Source: Paracoccus alcaliphilus
Lineage (GTDB): Bacteria; Pseudomonadota; Alphaproteobacteria; Rhodobacterales; Rhodobacteraceae
Direction: 5' to 3'
DNA length: 64,000 nucleotides
Assembly: GCF_028553725.1 (NCBI RefSeq)
Contig: NZ_CP067124.1
Span: forward strand, 496,001 to 560,000
Part shown: positions 42,424-51,541 of the stretch, piece after piece
Layout: each line of letters starts with the position of its first letter
How positions within the stretch are numbered: position 1 is the stretch's first letter
Position numbers and translations under genes: made by a program
Notes under the pieces: model-generated
What the model was told of the DNA's origin: nothing
Seen by the model: the letters and a program-made list of their open reading frames with translations, nothing else
The model's database searches: none

Positions 42424-43087
42424 GGTTACGCGTTTGGCAGACGGCAGGAAAGTCCGCAGAGCTGCCTCCCAATCGCGGATTTTTCTGCGGTACAGTTGAG
42501 CGACTGCTTCGGCGGATGCGACTCTGCGGCATTTGTCGTCGGCAACCGACCGCTGTGGGCCGACATTTCGACCACGCCGCCGCGTGTTCGCGACCGAGAT
42601 CGGACAGCCGGAACTGACGCCCGCCGCAAGGTGACTGCTGGCCTCGCCGATTTCGCGCAGCGAATACTGGCAAATACGGGAAGAAACTGTAACATGAACT
42701 GGCCTGTTGATGTCGCGATGTCGCAGCACTCGAAAATATTGGAAGGAGTTCTGGTGCGTTACGTATCAGACAACCGCGCGTAATGCCCGACCCCAGCCGA
42801 AGACCCGCAGAGGACGATAATCCGCCCTGTTGGGCGCATCGCTCCTCTGCAACTGAACAGATACAGCCTGCGCCGGTGAATATGTCGGATATGTCTGCGG
42901 TGCCGGGAATCCGGCACCGCAGTAGCCTCCCTCATATTTCGCACCGTGGTTTTGCGATGTGCGCCGGTCCTGTCATCGGCGCGCGGCAGAGTGTGCTGCA
43001 TTCCGATGCCTCCCTCTTCCTCACGCGTAATGTAGGGCTGCCGGCAGACTCCGGCGCGCGACCTTTAACTACGAGACGACATCCCTC
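42424..43087 (+). promoter_or_regulatory. Long untranslated region with structured leader upstream of CNNM genes
   Basis: No supported gene in about 660 bases. The part nearest 43088 contains a 12-bp perfect stem at 42895-42922 (CTGCGGTGCCGG, loop GAAT). A weaker stem GCCGG-CCGGC lies near 43039-43054, followed by an unusually A/T-rich ACTACGAGACGACAT run before the start codon. The layout suggests a regulatory 5' leader, but it does not match the yybP-ykoY or Mg2+ M-box elements as I know them. Confidence 0.45.
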
Positions 43088-44458
43088 ATGATCGAAGCTC
43101 TCTTACTTTTGCTCGCAGGCCTGGTGGTGGTCCTCGTGATCATTGCGGCCGGCGCCTATTTCGTGGCCCAGGAATTCGCCTATATGGCGGTGGACCGAAC
43201 CCGCCTTGCCGCACAGGCGGCGCAAGGGGATGTCGCGGCCAAGCGGGCGTTGGCCGTGACCAAGCGCACCAGTTTCATGCTGTCGGGCGCGCAGCTCGGC
43301 ATCACGGTGACGGGGCTGATGGTCGGCTATGTGGCCGAGCCGATGGTGGGCCGGGCGCTTGGTGTGCTCCTCGGCGGGGTCGGTGTTCCACAAGCGGTGG
43401 GTGTCAGCGTTGGCACAATGCTGGCACTGCTGTTCGCGACCATCGTCCAGATGATCCTCGGCGAGTTGTATCCCAAGAACCTCGCCATTGCGAATTCCGA
43501 GCCGATGGCCAAAAGGCTGGCCGTATCGACGACGGCCTATCTGAAGATCTTTGGTTGGCTTATCACCTTCTTCGACAAGGCCGCCAACCTGTTCCTCAGG
43601 CTCTTGCGGATCGAACCGGTGCATGACCTCGACGTCAGCGCCTCAGCCAAAGACTTGCCGCATATTATCGCGGAATCTCGCGACAGCGGTGATTTGCCGG
43701 TTGAGCTCTCGCTGATGATGGACCGCATCCTCGATTTCCCGCAGCGCGATGTCGAACACGCCACGGTGCCGCGCGCGCAGGCCGACTGGGTCGATCCCGA
43801 CACCACCATCGCCGAGTTGCGCAAGATGATGGCGCATGGCCACACCCGCTATCCGGTCATCGACGATGATGATGTGCCGATTGGCATCGTGCATCTTGCC
43901 GATATTCTGCCGCAGATCCGGGCGGGCGATCTGGGGGCGCCAGCCACCTCGGTGATGCGGCCGGTCTCCATCGTGCCGACGCTGATGCCGCTACCTGCGG
44001 CGCTCGATGTGCTGATCAAATCCGGCAACAAGATGGTCTGTGTGATCGATGAATATGGTGGTTTCTCGGGGGTTCTGACCATCGAGGACATCGCCATGGA
44101 AGTGGTGGGCGAGATCACCGACGAATTCGACAGAAACGCGATTGTACCCCTGCGCGAGGAAGCCGATGGCGTCTGGATCATGGAGGGCGACGTGCATCTT
44201 GATGAGCTCGAGCGGGCGGTGAACCACGACCTGCCGCGTGGCGATTTCGAGACGATCTCGGGCCTGCTGATCGCCCAGCTTGGCCGCCTGCCGACCAAGG
44301 CCGACACGATCCTGATCGAACTGCCGACCGACGGCGCAGATATCGTGTCCGAAGACCCGGCGCGCCGCCAGCTTGAAGTCAATGTTCTGCGCATCGCGCG
44401 CTATGTGCCGACCCTCGTGCGCGTGAAACTTGTGGAAAAGCAGGAGCAGGACCAATGA
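43088..44458 (+). CDS. CNNM/CBS-pair membrane protein (CorC/HlyC family)
   Basis: The 456-residue protein has an N-terminal DUF21/CNNM domain with about four hydrophobic segments (LLLAGLVVVLVIIAAGAYFV, then the SGAQLGITVTGLMVGYVAEP signature). Two CBS domains follow (ARAQADWVDPDTTIAELRKM and a second ending YGGFSGVLTIEDIAMEVVGE), then a CorC_HlyC domain. Often annotated hemolysin, the family is better seen as CNNM-type Mg2+/Co2+ transporters or their regulators. The next gene starts within its stop codon (ATGA), so two related proteins are co-translated. Confidence 0.9.
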   Translation: MIEALLLLLAGLVVVLVIIAAGAYFVAQEFAYMAVDRTRLAAQAAQGDVAAKRALAVTKRTSFMLSGAQLGITVTGLMVGYVAEPMVGRALGVLLGGVGVPQAVGVSVGTMLALLFATIVQMILGELYPKNLAIANSEPMAKRLAVSTTAYLKIFGWLITFFDKAANLFLRLLRIEPVHDLDVSASAKDLPHIIAESRDSGDLPVELSLMMDRILDFPQRDVEHATVPRAQADWVDPDTTIAELRKMMAHGHTRYPVIDDDDVPIGIVHLADILPQIRAGDLGAPATSVMRPVSIVPTLMPLPAALDVLIKSGNKMVCVIDEYGGFSGVLTIEDIAMEVVGEITDEFDRNAIVPLREEADGVWIMEGDVHLDELERAVNHDLPRGDFETISGLLIAQLGRLPTKADTILIELPTDGADIVSEDPARRQLEVNVLRIARYVPTLVRVKLVEKQEQDQ

Positions 44459-45483
44459 CCGATCCGCTCGTTGTAACGCTGGCGACGATTGCGCTGATCA
44501 TACTCAGTGCGTTTTTCGTCATCATCGAATTCGCCCTGCTGGGTGCACGCAGGCACCGGCTGGAAGAACTGGCCCCGAACAACGCTTCGGCGCGGGCGGC
44601 GCTTCGTGGGATGAACGACCTGACGCTGATGCTGGCGGGCGCGCAGCTTGGCATCACCATCTGCACCTTCGCGCTTGGGGCGGTCACCAAACCAGCAGTG
44701 CATCACGCGCTCGGGCCGCTGTTTCTGGAATGGGGCGTTCCGGTCTGGGCGGCGGAGGGGTCTTCCTTCTTCCTGTCGCTGCTGGTCGTGACCTTCCTGC
44801 ATCTGGTGGTGGGCGAGATGGCCCCGAAATCCTGGGCCATCGCCAATCCAGAACGCTCCGCGATGGCGATCGGCATCCTTGCACGCGCCTATATCTGGCC
44901 GTTGCGACCGCTCTTGCACTGGATCAACGTGATCGCCAACCGACTGGTGCGCGCAAGCGGTGTTGAGCCGGTCGAGAGCGCGGCCGTCGGCGGACAGGAC
45001 GCGGCGACCATCCGTCAGCTTGTCGAACACTCGGCCGAGGTCGGCACGCTGGAGCCGGGCCTGCGCGGCCAGCTTTCCGGGCTGATCGACCTTGGCACCA
45101 TGCCGGTCGAAAGCATCATTGCGGCGGGCCATACCGTGACCACCGTGCAACCCGGTGCCAGCGTGGCCGAAGTGCGCGACATCGCCTCGAAAACCACGCA
45201 TATGCGGCTGTTGCTGGGGGGTGAGGGCACGCCGCGGGTGATCCATGTCCGCGACCTGCTGCTCAAGGACGAAACCGCCCTGGCCGAAAGCCTTGCCCGT
45301 CCCGCCTTTGTCCTTAAGGCTAAGACTCCGATCTACGAGGCTCTGGCTAGCATGCGCGCAGCCAGCGTGCAGATCGCCGTGGTGACGGATGGGAGCCGGA
45401 TCACCGGCGTGGTGACGCTGGCCGACATCCTGAGGCGGGTCCTGCCGATATCGCCCAAACCTGAGCCGCGCGGACTCGCATGA
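44455..45483 (+). CDS. Second CNNM/CBS-pair membrane protein, shorter
   Basis: The 342-residue protein has a CNNM domain (ARRHRLEELAPNNASARAAL, then LMLAGAQLGITICTFALGAV) and a CBS pair, but lacks the CorC_HlyC domain of its upstream partner. The conserved GEMAPKSWAIANPE motif is present. Tandem long and short CNNM genes recur in actinobacteria and alphaproteobacteria, suggesting a hetero-oligomeric transporter, though that is inference. It overlaps the first gene by four bases and is the last of the pair; IS21 remnants follow. Confidence 0.88.
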   Translation: MTDPLVVTLATIALIILSAFFVIIEFALLGARRHRLEELAPNNASARAALRGMNDLTLMLAGAQLGITICTFALGAVTKPAVHHALGPLFLEWGVPVWAAEGSSFFLSLLVVTFLHLVVGEMAPKSWAIANPERSAMAIGILARAYIWPLRPLLHWINVIANRLVRASGVEPVESAAVGGQDAATIRQLVEHSAEVGTLEPGLRGQLSGLIDLGTMPVESIIAAGHTVTTVQPGASVAEVRDIASKTTHMRLLLGGEGTPRVIHVRDLLLKDETALAESLARPAFVLKAKTPIYEALASMRAASVQIAVVTDGSRITGVVTLADILRRVLPISPKPEPRGLA

Positions 45484-45533
45484 CGTCAGGGGCCTGGCCA
45501 CAGCGACTATAGGGGTTCATGCGGGCTTACTGC

Positions 45534-45637
45534 CTGTGACTGCCTTTTGCGGGTACCTGCCCAGGGCTAGGGTCGAGAAGACCGAGGCCCGCTCCTACAT
45601 GCGGCTGCTGTCTGGCAATGCGGAGGGCACGGCATGA
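45534..45637 (+). pseudogene. IS21 istA C-terminal fragment
   Basis: The frame GYLPRARVEKTEARSYMRLL ends at TGA 45635-45637, overlapping the istB start as ATGA, the standard istA-istB junction of IS21 elements. The rest of istA is missing. Confidence 0.65.
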
Positions 45638-46172
45638 GCGACGCCCCGGAAATCCTGCTTGCCCATCACCTCAAGGCGCTGAAACTGCCGACCTTACTGC
45701 GAGAACACCAGAAACTGGCCCGGCAATGTGCGGCGGAAGGCGTGGACCATGTCCTATATCTCGCCCGGCTCGTCGAACTGGAACTGATCGACCGGGAGCG
45801 GCGGATGGTCGAGCGGCGCATCAAGGCCGCCAGGTTCCCGGCCGTCAAAAGCCTGGACAGCTTCGACTTCGCGGCCATCCCGAAGCTCAACAAGATGCAG
45901 GTGCTGGAACTGGCCCGCTGCGAATGGATCGAGCGGCGCGAGAACATTATTGCCCTCGGCCCCAGTGGCACGGGCAAGACGCACATCTCCCTCGGCCTTG
46001 GTCTGGCCGCCTGCCAGAAGGGCCTTTCCGTCGGCTTCACCACCGCCGCGGCTCTGGTCAGCGAAATGATGGAGCCCCGCGATGAGCGCCGCCTGCTGCG
46101 CTTCCAGAAGCAGATGGCCGGATACAAACTCCTCATCATCGATGAACTCGGCTTCGTGCCGCTGTCGAAGAC
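45634..46172 (+). pseudogene. istB: IS21 IstB-type ATPase, C-terminally truncated
   Basis: About 180 residues are present, including Walker A ALGPSGTGKTHISLGLGLAA (near residue 108) and Walker B KLLIIDELGFVPLSKTGA. Homology ends at 46172, exactly where an IS66 tnpB fragment begins on the other strand, so about 65 C-terminal residues are gone. The frame continues briefly into IS66 DNA and stops at 46224. IstB is the DnaA-like helper ATPase of IS21 transposition. Confidence 0.85.
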
Positions 46173-46630
46173 CGGCGCTGACAAAGACCATGCCGGTAAA
46201 GGTATCCTTGCGCAGCATGGATGATACCAGCGACGCCAACCCGTCATGACTCTTCCTGCAGTCGACGGGCCTGGTCGCGACCATGATCCTCACCCGGTTC
46301 GACGGGAACATCATGGGCTGGTCGCCAAAGCACGCACGACCGAGGCAATCCGATCCGCCGTGGCCCCGGCTTCCAGGCGGGTCACCACCGCGCCCGCGAT
46401 GATCTCCGGCCGGGCCTCGCCACCAACATCAGCGCGCGGCGCATCCTCGGTGGAGCCGACCATCAGCGCCGCAAATTCCACCGGATCCTCCGGCGCGGGT
46501 AGGACCAACCGCCCTTTCCGCGCCAGCGTCCGCCACGACGAAACATGGTTCGCGCACACCCCGTGCCGGCGCGCCACTTCGTTCTCCGTTGCGCCCGGCA
46601 GCAGCGTTTCTGACACGCAGAACATAACCA
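46173..46630 (-). pseudogene. IS66 tnpA and truncated tnpB
   Basis: tnpA (46630-46311) contains LLPGATENEVARRHGVCANH and LPAPEDPVEFAALMV, followed by DRIASVVRALATSP. Its stop overlaps the tnpB start at 46314 (MMFPSNRVRIMVATRPVDCR, then KDTFTGMVFV). tnpB breaks off at 46173 against istB. Both are accessory genes of IS66 elements; the tnpA N-terminus is also missing. Confidence 0.75.
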
Positions 46631-46649
46631 CTGGATGGGTCAGATCTCG

Positions 46650-46931
46650 GTGACAATGCCGGGTCAATTCTCGGTGGCAATCAACAGTCATGGCCACCAT
46701 GCGATGGACATCCTGACAGGCTTCGAGGGCATTTTGCAGGTCGATGGATATACCGGCTATGACGCCTTGGCCGAACCAAAGCGCATGGGCGGCATGCCTC
46801 TGACGCTGGCCTATTGCTGGGCCCATTCCCGGCGCAAGCTGCATGACATCTATCAGAAGGACGGTTCCGAGATCGCCGCCGAAGGCCTGCGCCGTATCGC
46901 CCAGATCTATGAGCTGTCAACTACGGCGTAA
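46650..46931 (+). pseudogene. IS66 TnpC internal fragment
   Basis: The plus-strand frame reads HLTGFEGILQVDGYTGYDAL-like sequence (ILTGFEGILQVDGYTGYDAL here), then TLAYCWAHSRRKLHDIYQKD and IAAEGLRRIAQIYEL, a middle part of IS66 transposase. It ends in a stop at 46931. Its orientation is opposite to the adjoining tnpA/tnpB pieces, so an inversion or a second copy is needed to explain it. Confidence 0.72.
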
Positions 46932-47278
46932 ATTCACGCGACGGGGTGGCGCAAAATTGGCCAGTTAGCGGCGCAAGCACGGAGCGCCGGGAGTTCGTAG
47001 CCCGACCAGATCCTGCTGCTTGTAGCGGATGGTTGCGCAAATATCTCGTCAAAGCGTTGGGCGAGGGCGGGACCGCTCACAGCAGACGAATTTCTCTTAC
47101 AGAGCTTCAGATCGCACCTGATCGCAAGTCATGCCAAAAAGGCCGACCGGTGATTGAAACCATTATCTGAAACAATCGCAGTATTCGCGCGGTCGTCACG
47201 TCCTCGCGAAAAGCCACGCATCGCGATATTCCGGTGATCAGCCGGCAACCGTTCATTGTCGGCTGCCGACCAAGGAAT
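46932..47278. other. Intergenic stretch, no gene recognised
   Basis: About 350 bases between IS66 debris and the sugar dehydrogenase stop. No frame has domain-like content. No terminator with a clear T-run was seen for the dehydrogenase gene. Confidence 0.5.
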
Positions 47279-49216
47279 TTATCGAACTGTTTGAACCTGC
47301 TCAGTTGTCAAGACGCCGAACTCATTACCCCAGCTATTACGGATAAAGGTGCTGATCTCGGCGATATCATTATCGTTAAGCTGGCTGCCGAAGGAGGGCA
47401 TATATCCAAAGCCGTGGACTATAGAGTTTGCAACGAACTGGATATCGTCAAGTTGCTTGTTACCAGCCAGAACAGCTCCGGCCCCTCCGCCTCCCGCGGG
47501 TCCATGGCACATGGCGCAAGAGTCTGCGTATTTGGGTGCCCCCAATGCAGCAACCTCCGCGATATTTGAATCCTCGGTGACTGATACGTCCGCCTCACCG
47601 GTTGTGACGGCGGCGCTTTCCGGGCGCTCATCGCTTCGTGTCGCCGGATCCTCCCATTCTTGTGGCGCGTCAGTCGATGATGACGCCAGTTGCGCCTCAT
47701 CCACGGTAATAGGCGCTTCAGCAAATCTGGTAACGTTCCCATCATCGCCATAGGTGAAGGTCAAAATTGCACCGGGGTTGTGTAGCACCGAAGTATTAAG
47801 CCCTTGCCCGTATTTCTGTGATGCCGAACCGAATGCGTCAGTAGCAATAAAGACTGTGCGATTATCCGGCCCGACAATAACGTCACGATAACGATTCTGG
47901 GTGGATAGCCAAGCTATGGGCGCACTGGCAGCCTCCGTTCCGTCCTCGGACAGAGGTTGAACATAAAGCGCACCATGTTTGAGCGTCGGGATCAGCACGG
48001 AATTATCCCATTCTGCTATCCCGTCTTCACTGGCTTCGTAATAATAAACCGAAGATGGCGCGATGGTGGGATCGCAAATATAACCGCATATCTCGCCGAT
48101 CGGATAGCCATCCTCGACAGTCCAATACGTCGCGACTGGTTCAATTATTTCTCCGTCGAAATCACTTTCTGGAAATTGAGGAACGGTATCAGGGACGGGA
48201 ATCGCATTGACGTTCACGTCGTCCGGCGCCTCGCTCCAATTGACATAAAGATAGGCGGAATCATCCATCTTGCCGGCAACCCACGGCCAGCCATAGTTGC
48301 CGCCCGCCTCGATGATGTTCAATTCATCGTCAGTGGCCGGGCCATGTTCGGTTTCATAAAGCTTGCCGTTCGAACCAAAAGCCAGCCCTTGAGGGTTTCG
48401 GTGACCATAGCTGTAAACGTGACTGCGCACACCCACGAGCTCGGGGTTATCGTCAGGGATGGTCCCATCCAGATTAAGGCGAAGTATCTTTCCCGAATAG
48501 GTCCGCCAATTGCTATCGTCAACTTCCTCTTGCGTGGGAAGCGTCGATGCCAAGTTCTCGCGGCGTTGATTACGGCCGAAGTTCGCGCCCTGGTCGCCTA
48601 TCGAGTAATACAACATATTGTCCGGGCCAAAAACGACCCGACCGGCATTATGATCGTTCCACGCGGGCAGCCCCTCGATCAGAATTACTGGGTCCACAAG
48701 TTGCTGAAGCTGTTCATCATAGCTGTAGCGCACAATCTGCGCCGTGGGGTCTGGATCATCAGCAGAGCCATTGTTGATCGTATAGCTAAGATAGACATGA
48801 TCATTGTCCTGTCCCTGCATCAGTTCGGGATGTAGAGCCATACCCAACAGTCCCTCGTGCTGCGGTCCGATATAAACACCGTCAATGGCCAGCAATACTT
48901 GCTGCGCGCCGGTCGTAGGGTCAACCCGTGTCACCTCGCCGCTCGTGCGCTCTGTCACCCAGATCATGTCATCCGGTCCCCACCGCATCGCCCACGGATT
49001 GCTTAGGCCGGAGGACAGTACCCGCGAGGAGAACAATGCGTTATCGCCTGTCTCAACTTCACTTGGCACCACCTGCGAAACCGCTGGCGCACTGAACAGC
49101 ATCGACATGGCGGCAACACTGACCCCAACCATTACGGCTGATCTTGCTTTGCTTACATCGTCCACGCTGCGTCCTTTCCGATGCTTTGACGGCCAAAAAG
49201 CGCTCAGCAAGTTCAT
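47279..49216 (-). CDS. PQQ-dependent soluble sugar dehydrogenase fused to cytochrome c
   Basis: This is 645 residues with a leader (VMVGVSVAAMSMLFSAPAVS) for export. The body is a GdhB-like six-bladed beta propeller: HEGLLGMALHPE, WNDHNAGRVVFGPDNMLYYS, YGHRNPQGLAFGSNGKLYET and GGNYGWPWV are signature stretches around PQQ and Ca2+. From about residue 555 a cytochrome c domain follows, with CAMCH at 567-571 and a probable axial Met in GYMPSFG near 606. Such fusions send electrons directly to the respiratory chain. The N-terminus is unusually long before the signal; the internal ATG at 49132 is an alternative start. Base usage is less GC-biased than its surroundings. Confidence 0.85.
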   Translation of the reverse strand: MNLLSAFWPSKHRKGRSVDDVSKARSAVMVGVSVAAMSMLFSAPAVSQVVPSEVETGDNALFSSRVLSSGLSNPWAMRWGPDDMIWVTERTSGEVTRVDPTTGAQQVLLAIDGVYIGPQHEGLLGMALHPELMQGQDNDHVYLSYTINNGSADDPDPTAQIVRYSYDEQLQQLVDPVILIEGLPAWNDHNAGRVVFGPDNMLYYSIGDQGANFGRNQRRENLASTLPTQEEVDDSNWRTYSGKILRLNLDGTIPDDNPELVGVRSHVYSYGHRNPQGLAFGSNGKLYETEHGPATDDELNIIEAGGNYGWPWVAGKMDDSAYLYVNWSEAPDDVNVNAIPVPDTVPQFPESDFDGEIIEPVATYWTVEDGYPIGEICGYICDPTIAPSSVYYYEASEDGIAEWDNSVLIPTLKHGALYVQPLSEDGTEAASAPIAWLSTQNRYRDVIVGPDNRTVFIATDAFGSASQKYGQGLNTSVLHNPGAILTFTYGDDGNVTRFAEAPITVDEAQLASSSTDAPQEWEDPATRSDERPESAAVTTGEADVSVTEDSNIAEVAALGAPKYADSCAMCHGPAGGGGAGAVLAGNKQLDDIQFVANSIVHGFGYMPSFGSQLNDNDIAEISTFIRNSWGNEFGVLTTEQVQTVR

Positions 49217-49328
49217 GCGCTCGTCGAACTGTAACGTATCTCGGTGGGCCCGGTTCCAACCCCGCCAAAGGTCGGGTGCCGATCCACCTTGTTCTTGTTT
49301 GCCGCGTTTCCGTCCTTAGATTAACCCC

Positions 49329-49940
49329 ATGTGGGATCTGGTTCTCAAGCATGCCGCTGTCGTTCAGGCCCTCGTGGGTCTGCTTACCGCGCTTGTCTGG
49401 ATAATCTACCTGCACATGTTCGTATCCGGTATGCGGCGTCAGCGAAGGACCGAGATCTTGATTACGCTCGGCGGCGATTGGGGACTGCAAGGCCGGATCA
49501 TCATCAGCAATCTGGGGTTGGAACCGATTTATGTCCTCGATGTCTTGCTCAAGAACTGCGTAGACGAGCAAGAGACGACGATATCTGTCACGGACCGGGC
49601 AGAACTGCATCCGTCGGACCATCCCTCGCTGGAACTTGCGACATTGCAGCGGCCTTTGAAAAGCGGCGAGCATGTAGAAATCGGTTCGCTTGACGAACTG
49701 CTGGAGCGCGCCTCTCGGCACGGGGCATTCGATCGCAACGATTCCGAGCTTTCTCATATCGAGATTACCGTGGCTGCCGTAACTGCAGCGGCATCGAGCA
49801 TTGTCGGGGCACGACGCGTATTTCGGGTGCAGCTTGCTGACGGATTGGCTCAGATGCGGCCGACGTCTCTGTGGGCAGAACAGATCCGCAGCGGACGCGG
49901 CAAACGCGACATTGTGAAACAGTTGACCGGTAATCTGTAA
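49329..49940 (+). CDS. Membrane-anchored protein of unknown function
   Basis: The 203-residue protein has one N-terminal membrane helix (VVQALVGLLTALVWIIYLHM) with a basic RRQRRTE stop. A soluble beta-rich domain follows: ILITLGGDWGLQGRIIISNL and EPIYVLDVLLKN. Similar proteins of Rhodobacterales are uncharacterised. It has no partner gene: the dehydrogenase upstream points away and IS debris lies downstream. I see no enzyme motif. Confidence 0.65.
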   Translation: MWDLVLKHAAVVQALVGLLTALVWIIYLHMFVSGMRRQRRTEILITLGGDWGLQGRIIISNLGLEPIYVLDVLLKNCVDEQETTISVTDRAELHPSDHPSLELATLQRPLKSGEHVEIGSLDELLERASRHGAFDRNDSELSHIEITVAAVTAAASSIVGARRVFRVQLADGLAQMRPTSLWAEQIRSGRGKRDIVKQLTGNL

Positions 49941-50158
49941 AGACGGTCTGCACAGCCCGAGCCATGCGAAGGAATGGCGCAACCGGGCGGCTTTGATGAT
50001 GGCGTGGATGGGCCCCCGACGGCATCGTAATGTGCCAACGTGATGTTGGTTGAAGGTGACATGCCCCCCGGTCGTCCCTCGTTCATAACGAGAGTCCTTG
50101 GGGTTGTGCCCTGCTCCCCGGATTTGGACCGCCGCGCTCTGGAGTTTCGCGGCTGTGC

Positions 50159-51200
50159 TCACGGGGGCGGGCTGGAGGCGCCACCGGGAATGTGCAGGTC
50201 GATCGGCACGTTGTAACCGATCGCGCCGTGAGGTCTGACCTCGTTGTAGTCTCTGCGCCAAGCCTCCATCTTTTCGCGGGCATCTGCAAGATCCATGAAC
50301 CAGTGGGCGTTCAGGCATTCCGCCCGCAGCTTACTGTTGAACGCTTCGAGAAGCCGTTGTCGGTGGGCTTGCCGGGTCGGGAAAAGTCCAGCGTGACGTC
50401 GTTGGCATAGGCCCAGAGATCCAAGTCGCGGGAGATGAACTCGGTGCCGTTGTCGACCCTGATCGTCTGCGGATAGCCAACCTGCCGACAGACCCGCTCC
50501 AGGGTCTGAACCACGTCCTCGCCCCGGTAAGCAAACCGTGGATCCGTCGCCGGGCAATAGCGGGAATGGATATCCACGATGGTCAGAATCCGCAGCTTCT
50601 TGCCCAAAGCGAGCTGATCATGGACAAAGTCCATCGCCCAGACCTCATTCGGCCCCGTCGCCTCTTGGCGGTCCTCGCGCAGCTTCGCCTTCACGCGGCG
50701 CTTCGGATGCTTGCTGCGCAGCTGCAAGCCCAACTCATTGTAAATTCGACGTGTCTTCTTGATGTTCACCTGCCAGCCCTCCCGCCGCAGCAGCACATGG
50801 ATGCGCCGGTAGCCATAGCACACACGCGTTTCGCAGATCTCGCGGATCCGCAGTTCGAGGCCGGCCTGTCCGGTTCGACGGGACTTGTAATGATAGCTCG
50901 AAGTGTCGAACCGAAGTGCCTGGCAGGCACGCCGGATCGAGACACCCCAATCGACCAAAAGCCCGTCGACAAGCTTGCGCATCCGCACAGGCCTCAGAGC
51001 TTTCGGCGGATCACGTCCTGCAGCATCTCGCGGTCTAAAGTCAGGTCTGCCACGATCTTCTTCAGTCGTGAATTCTCGTCCTCGAGCGCCTTCAGTCGAC
51101 GCATCTCGTCGGGCAGCAAACCGCCATAGCGCTTCTTCCAATTGAAATAGGTTGCCTGGCTGATCCCCGCCTTGCGGCAGATCTCCGCAACCGTGCATGG
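50159..51200 (-). pseudogene. IS3-family transposase with frameshift and truncated OrfA
   Basis: OrfA (51200-50996) retains TVAEICRKAGISQATYFNWK and ends MLQDVIRRKL, without its N-terminus. OrfB (from about 50985) reads VWAMDFVHDQLALGKKLRIL (first Asp) and TIRVDNGTEFISRDLDLWAY (second Asp). A one-base deletion near 50350 then shifts PGKPTDNGF out of frame; FNSKLRAECLNAHWFMDLAD, which follows the catalytic Glu, continues in another frame to 50159. The transposase is therefore inactive. Confidence 0.85.
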
Positions 51201-51445
51201 GCGATGGCCTTCACCCGCAGCGGGTTCGCGATGACGACCCGCGCCACGAAAGGTGCCAGAAGTCTGACGGTGGCCGCGGTATTGCCGGTCGCTTCCAGAA
51301 CGACCTTGTCATCTGAACGCAGGGCCTGCCCGAAGGCCACCACCGCATCATGATCAAGATCGATCCTGATCTCTGTCGTCTTTCCACCCTCAAGAATCGC
51401 GACCTGCGCGAAGCTTCGGTGGACATCCATTCCAATGGATCGCAT
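51201..51445 (-). pseudogene. IS110-family transposase, N-terminal fragment
   Basis: Starting at ATG 51445, about 80 residues match IS110 DEDD transposases (SIGMDVHRSFAQVAILEGGK, then DDKVVLEATGNTAATVRLLA). The sequence joins the IS3 OrfA fragment at about 51201. It is not the same IS110 type as the copies at 52844 and 56569. Confidence 0.78.
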
Positions 51446-51541
51446 GCAAAATCCTCCCTGTTGCCGATGGGGAGTGCGCGGGCTGTGCGACATCTACGGA
51501 TACGCGCTCGCAGCGCAGACGGGATAGTCGCAGGGGCGGCC

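Noticed and set aside
42784..43087. yybP-ykoY manganese riboswitch
   Set aside because: The conserved GGGGAGUAG-type core is absent despite hairpins and a metal-transport type gene.
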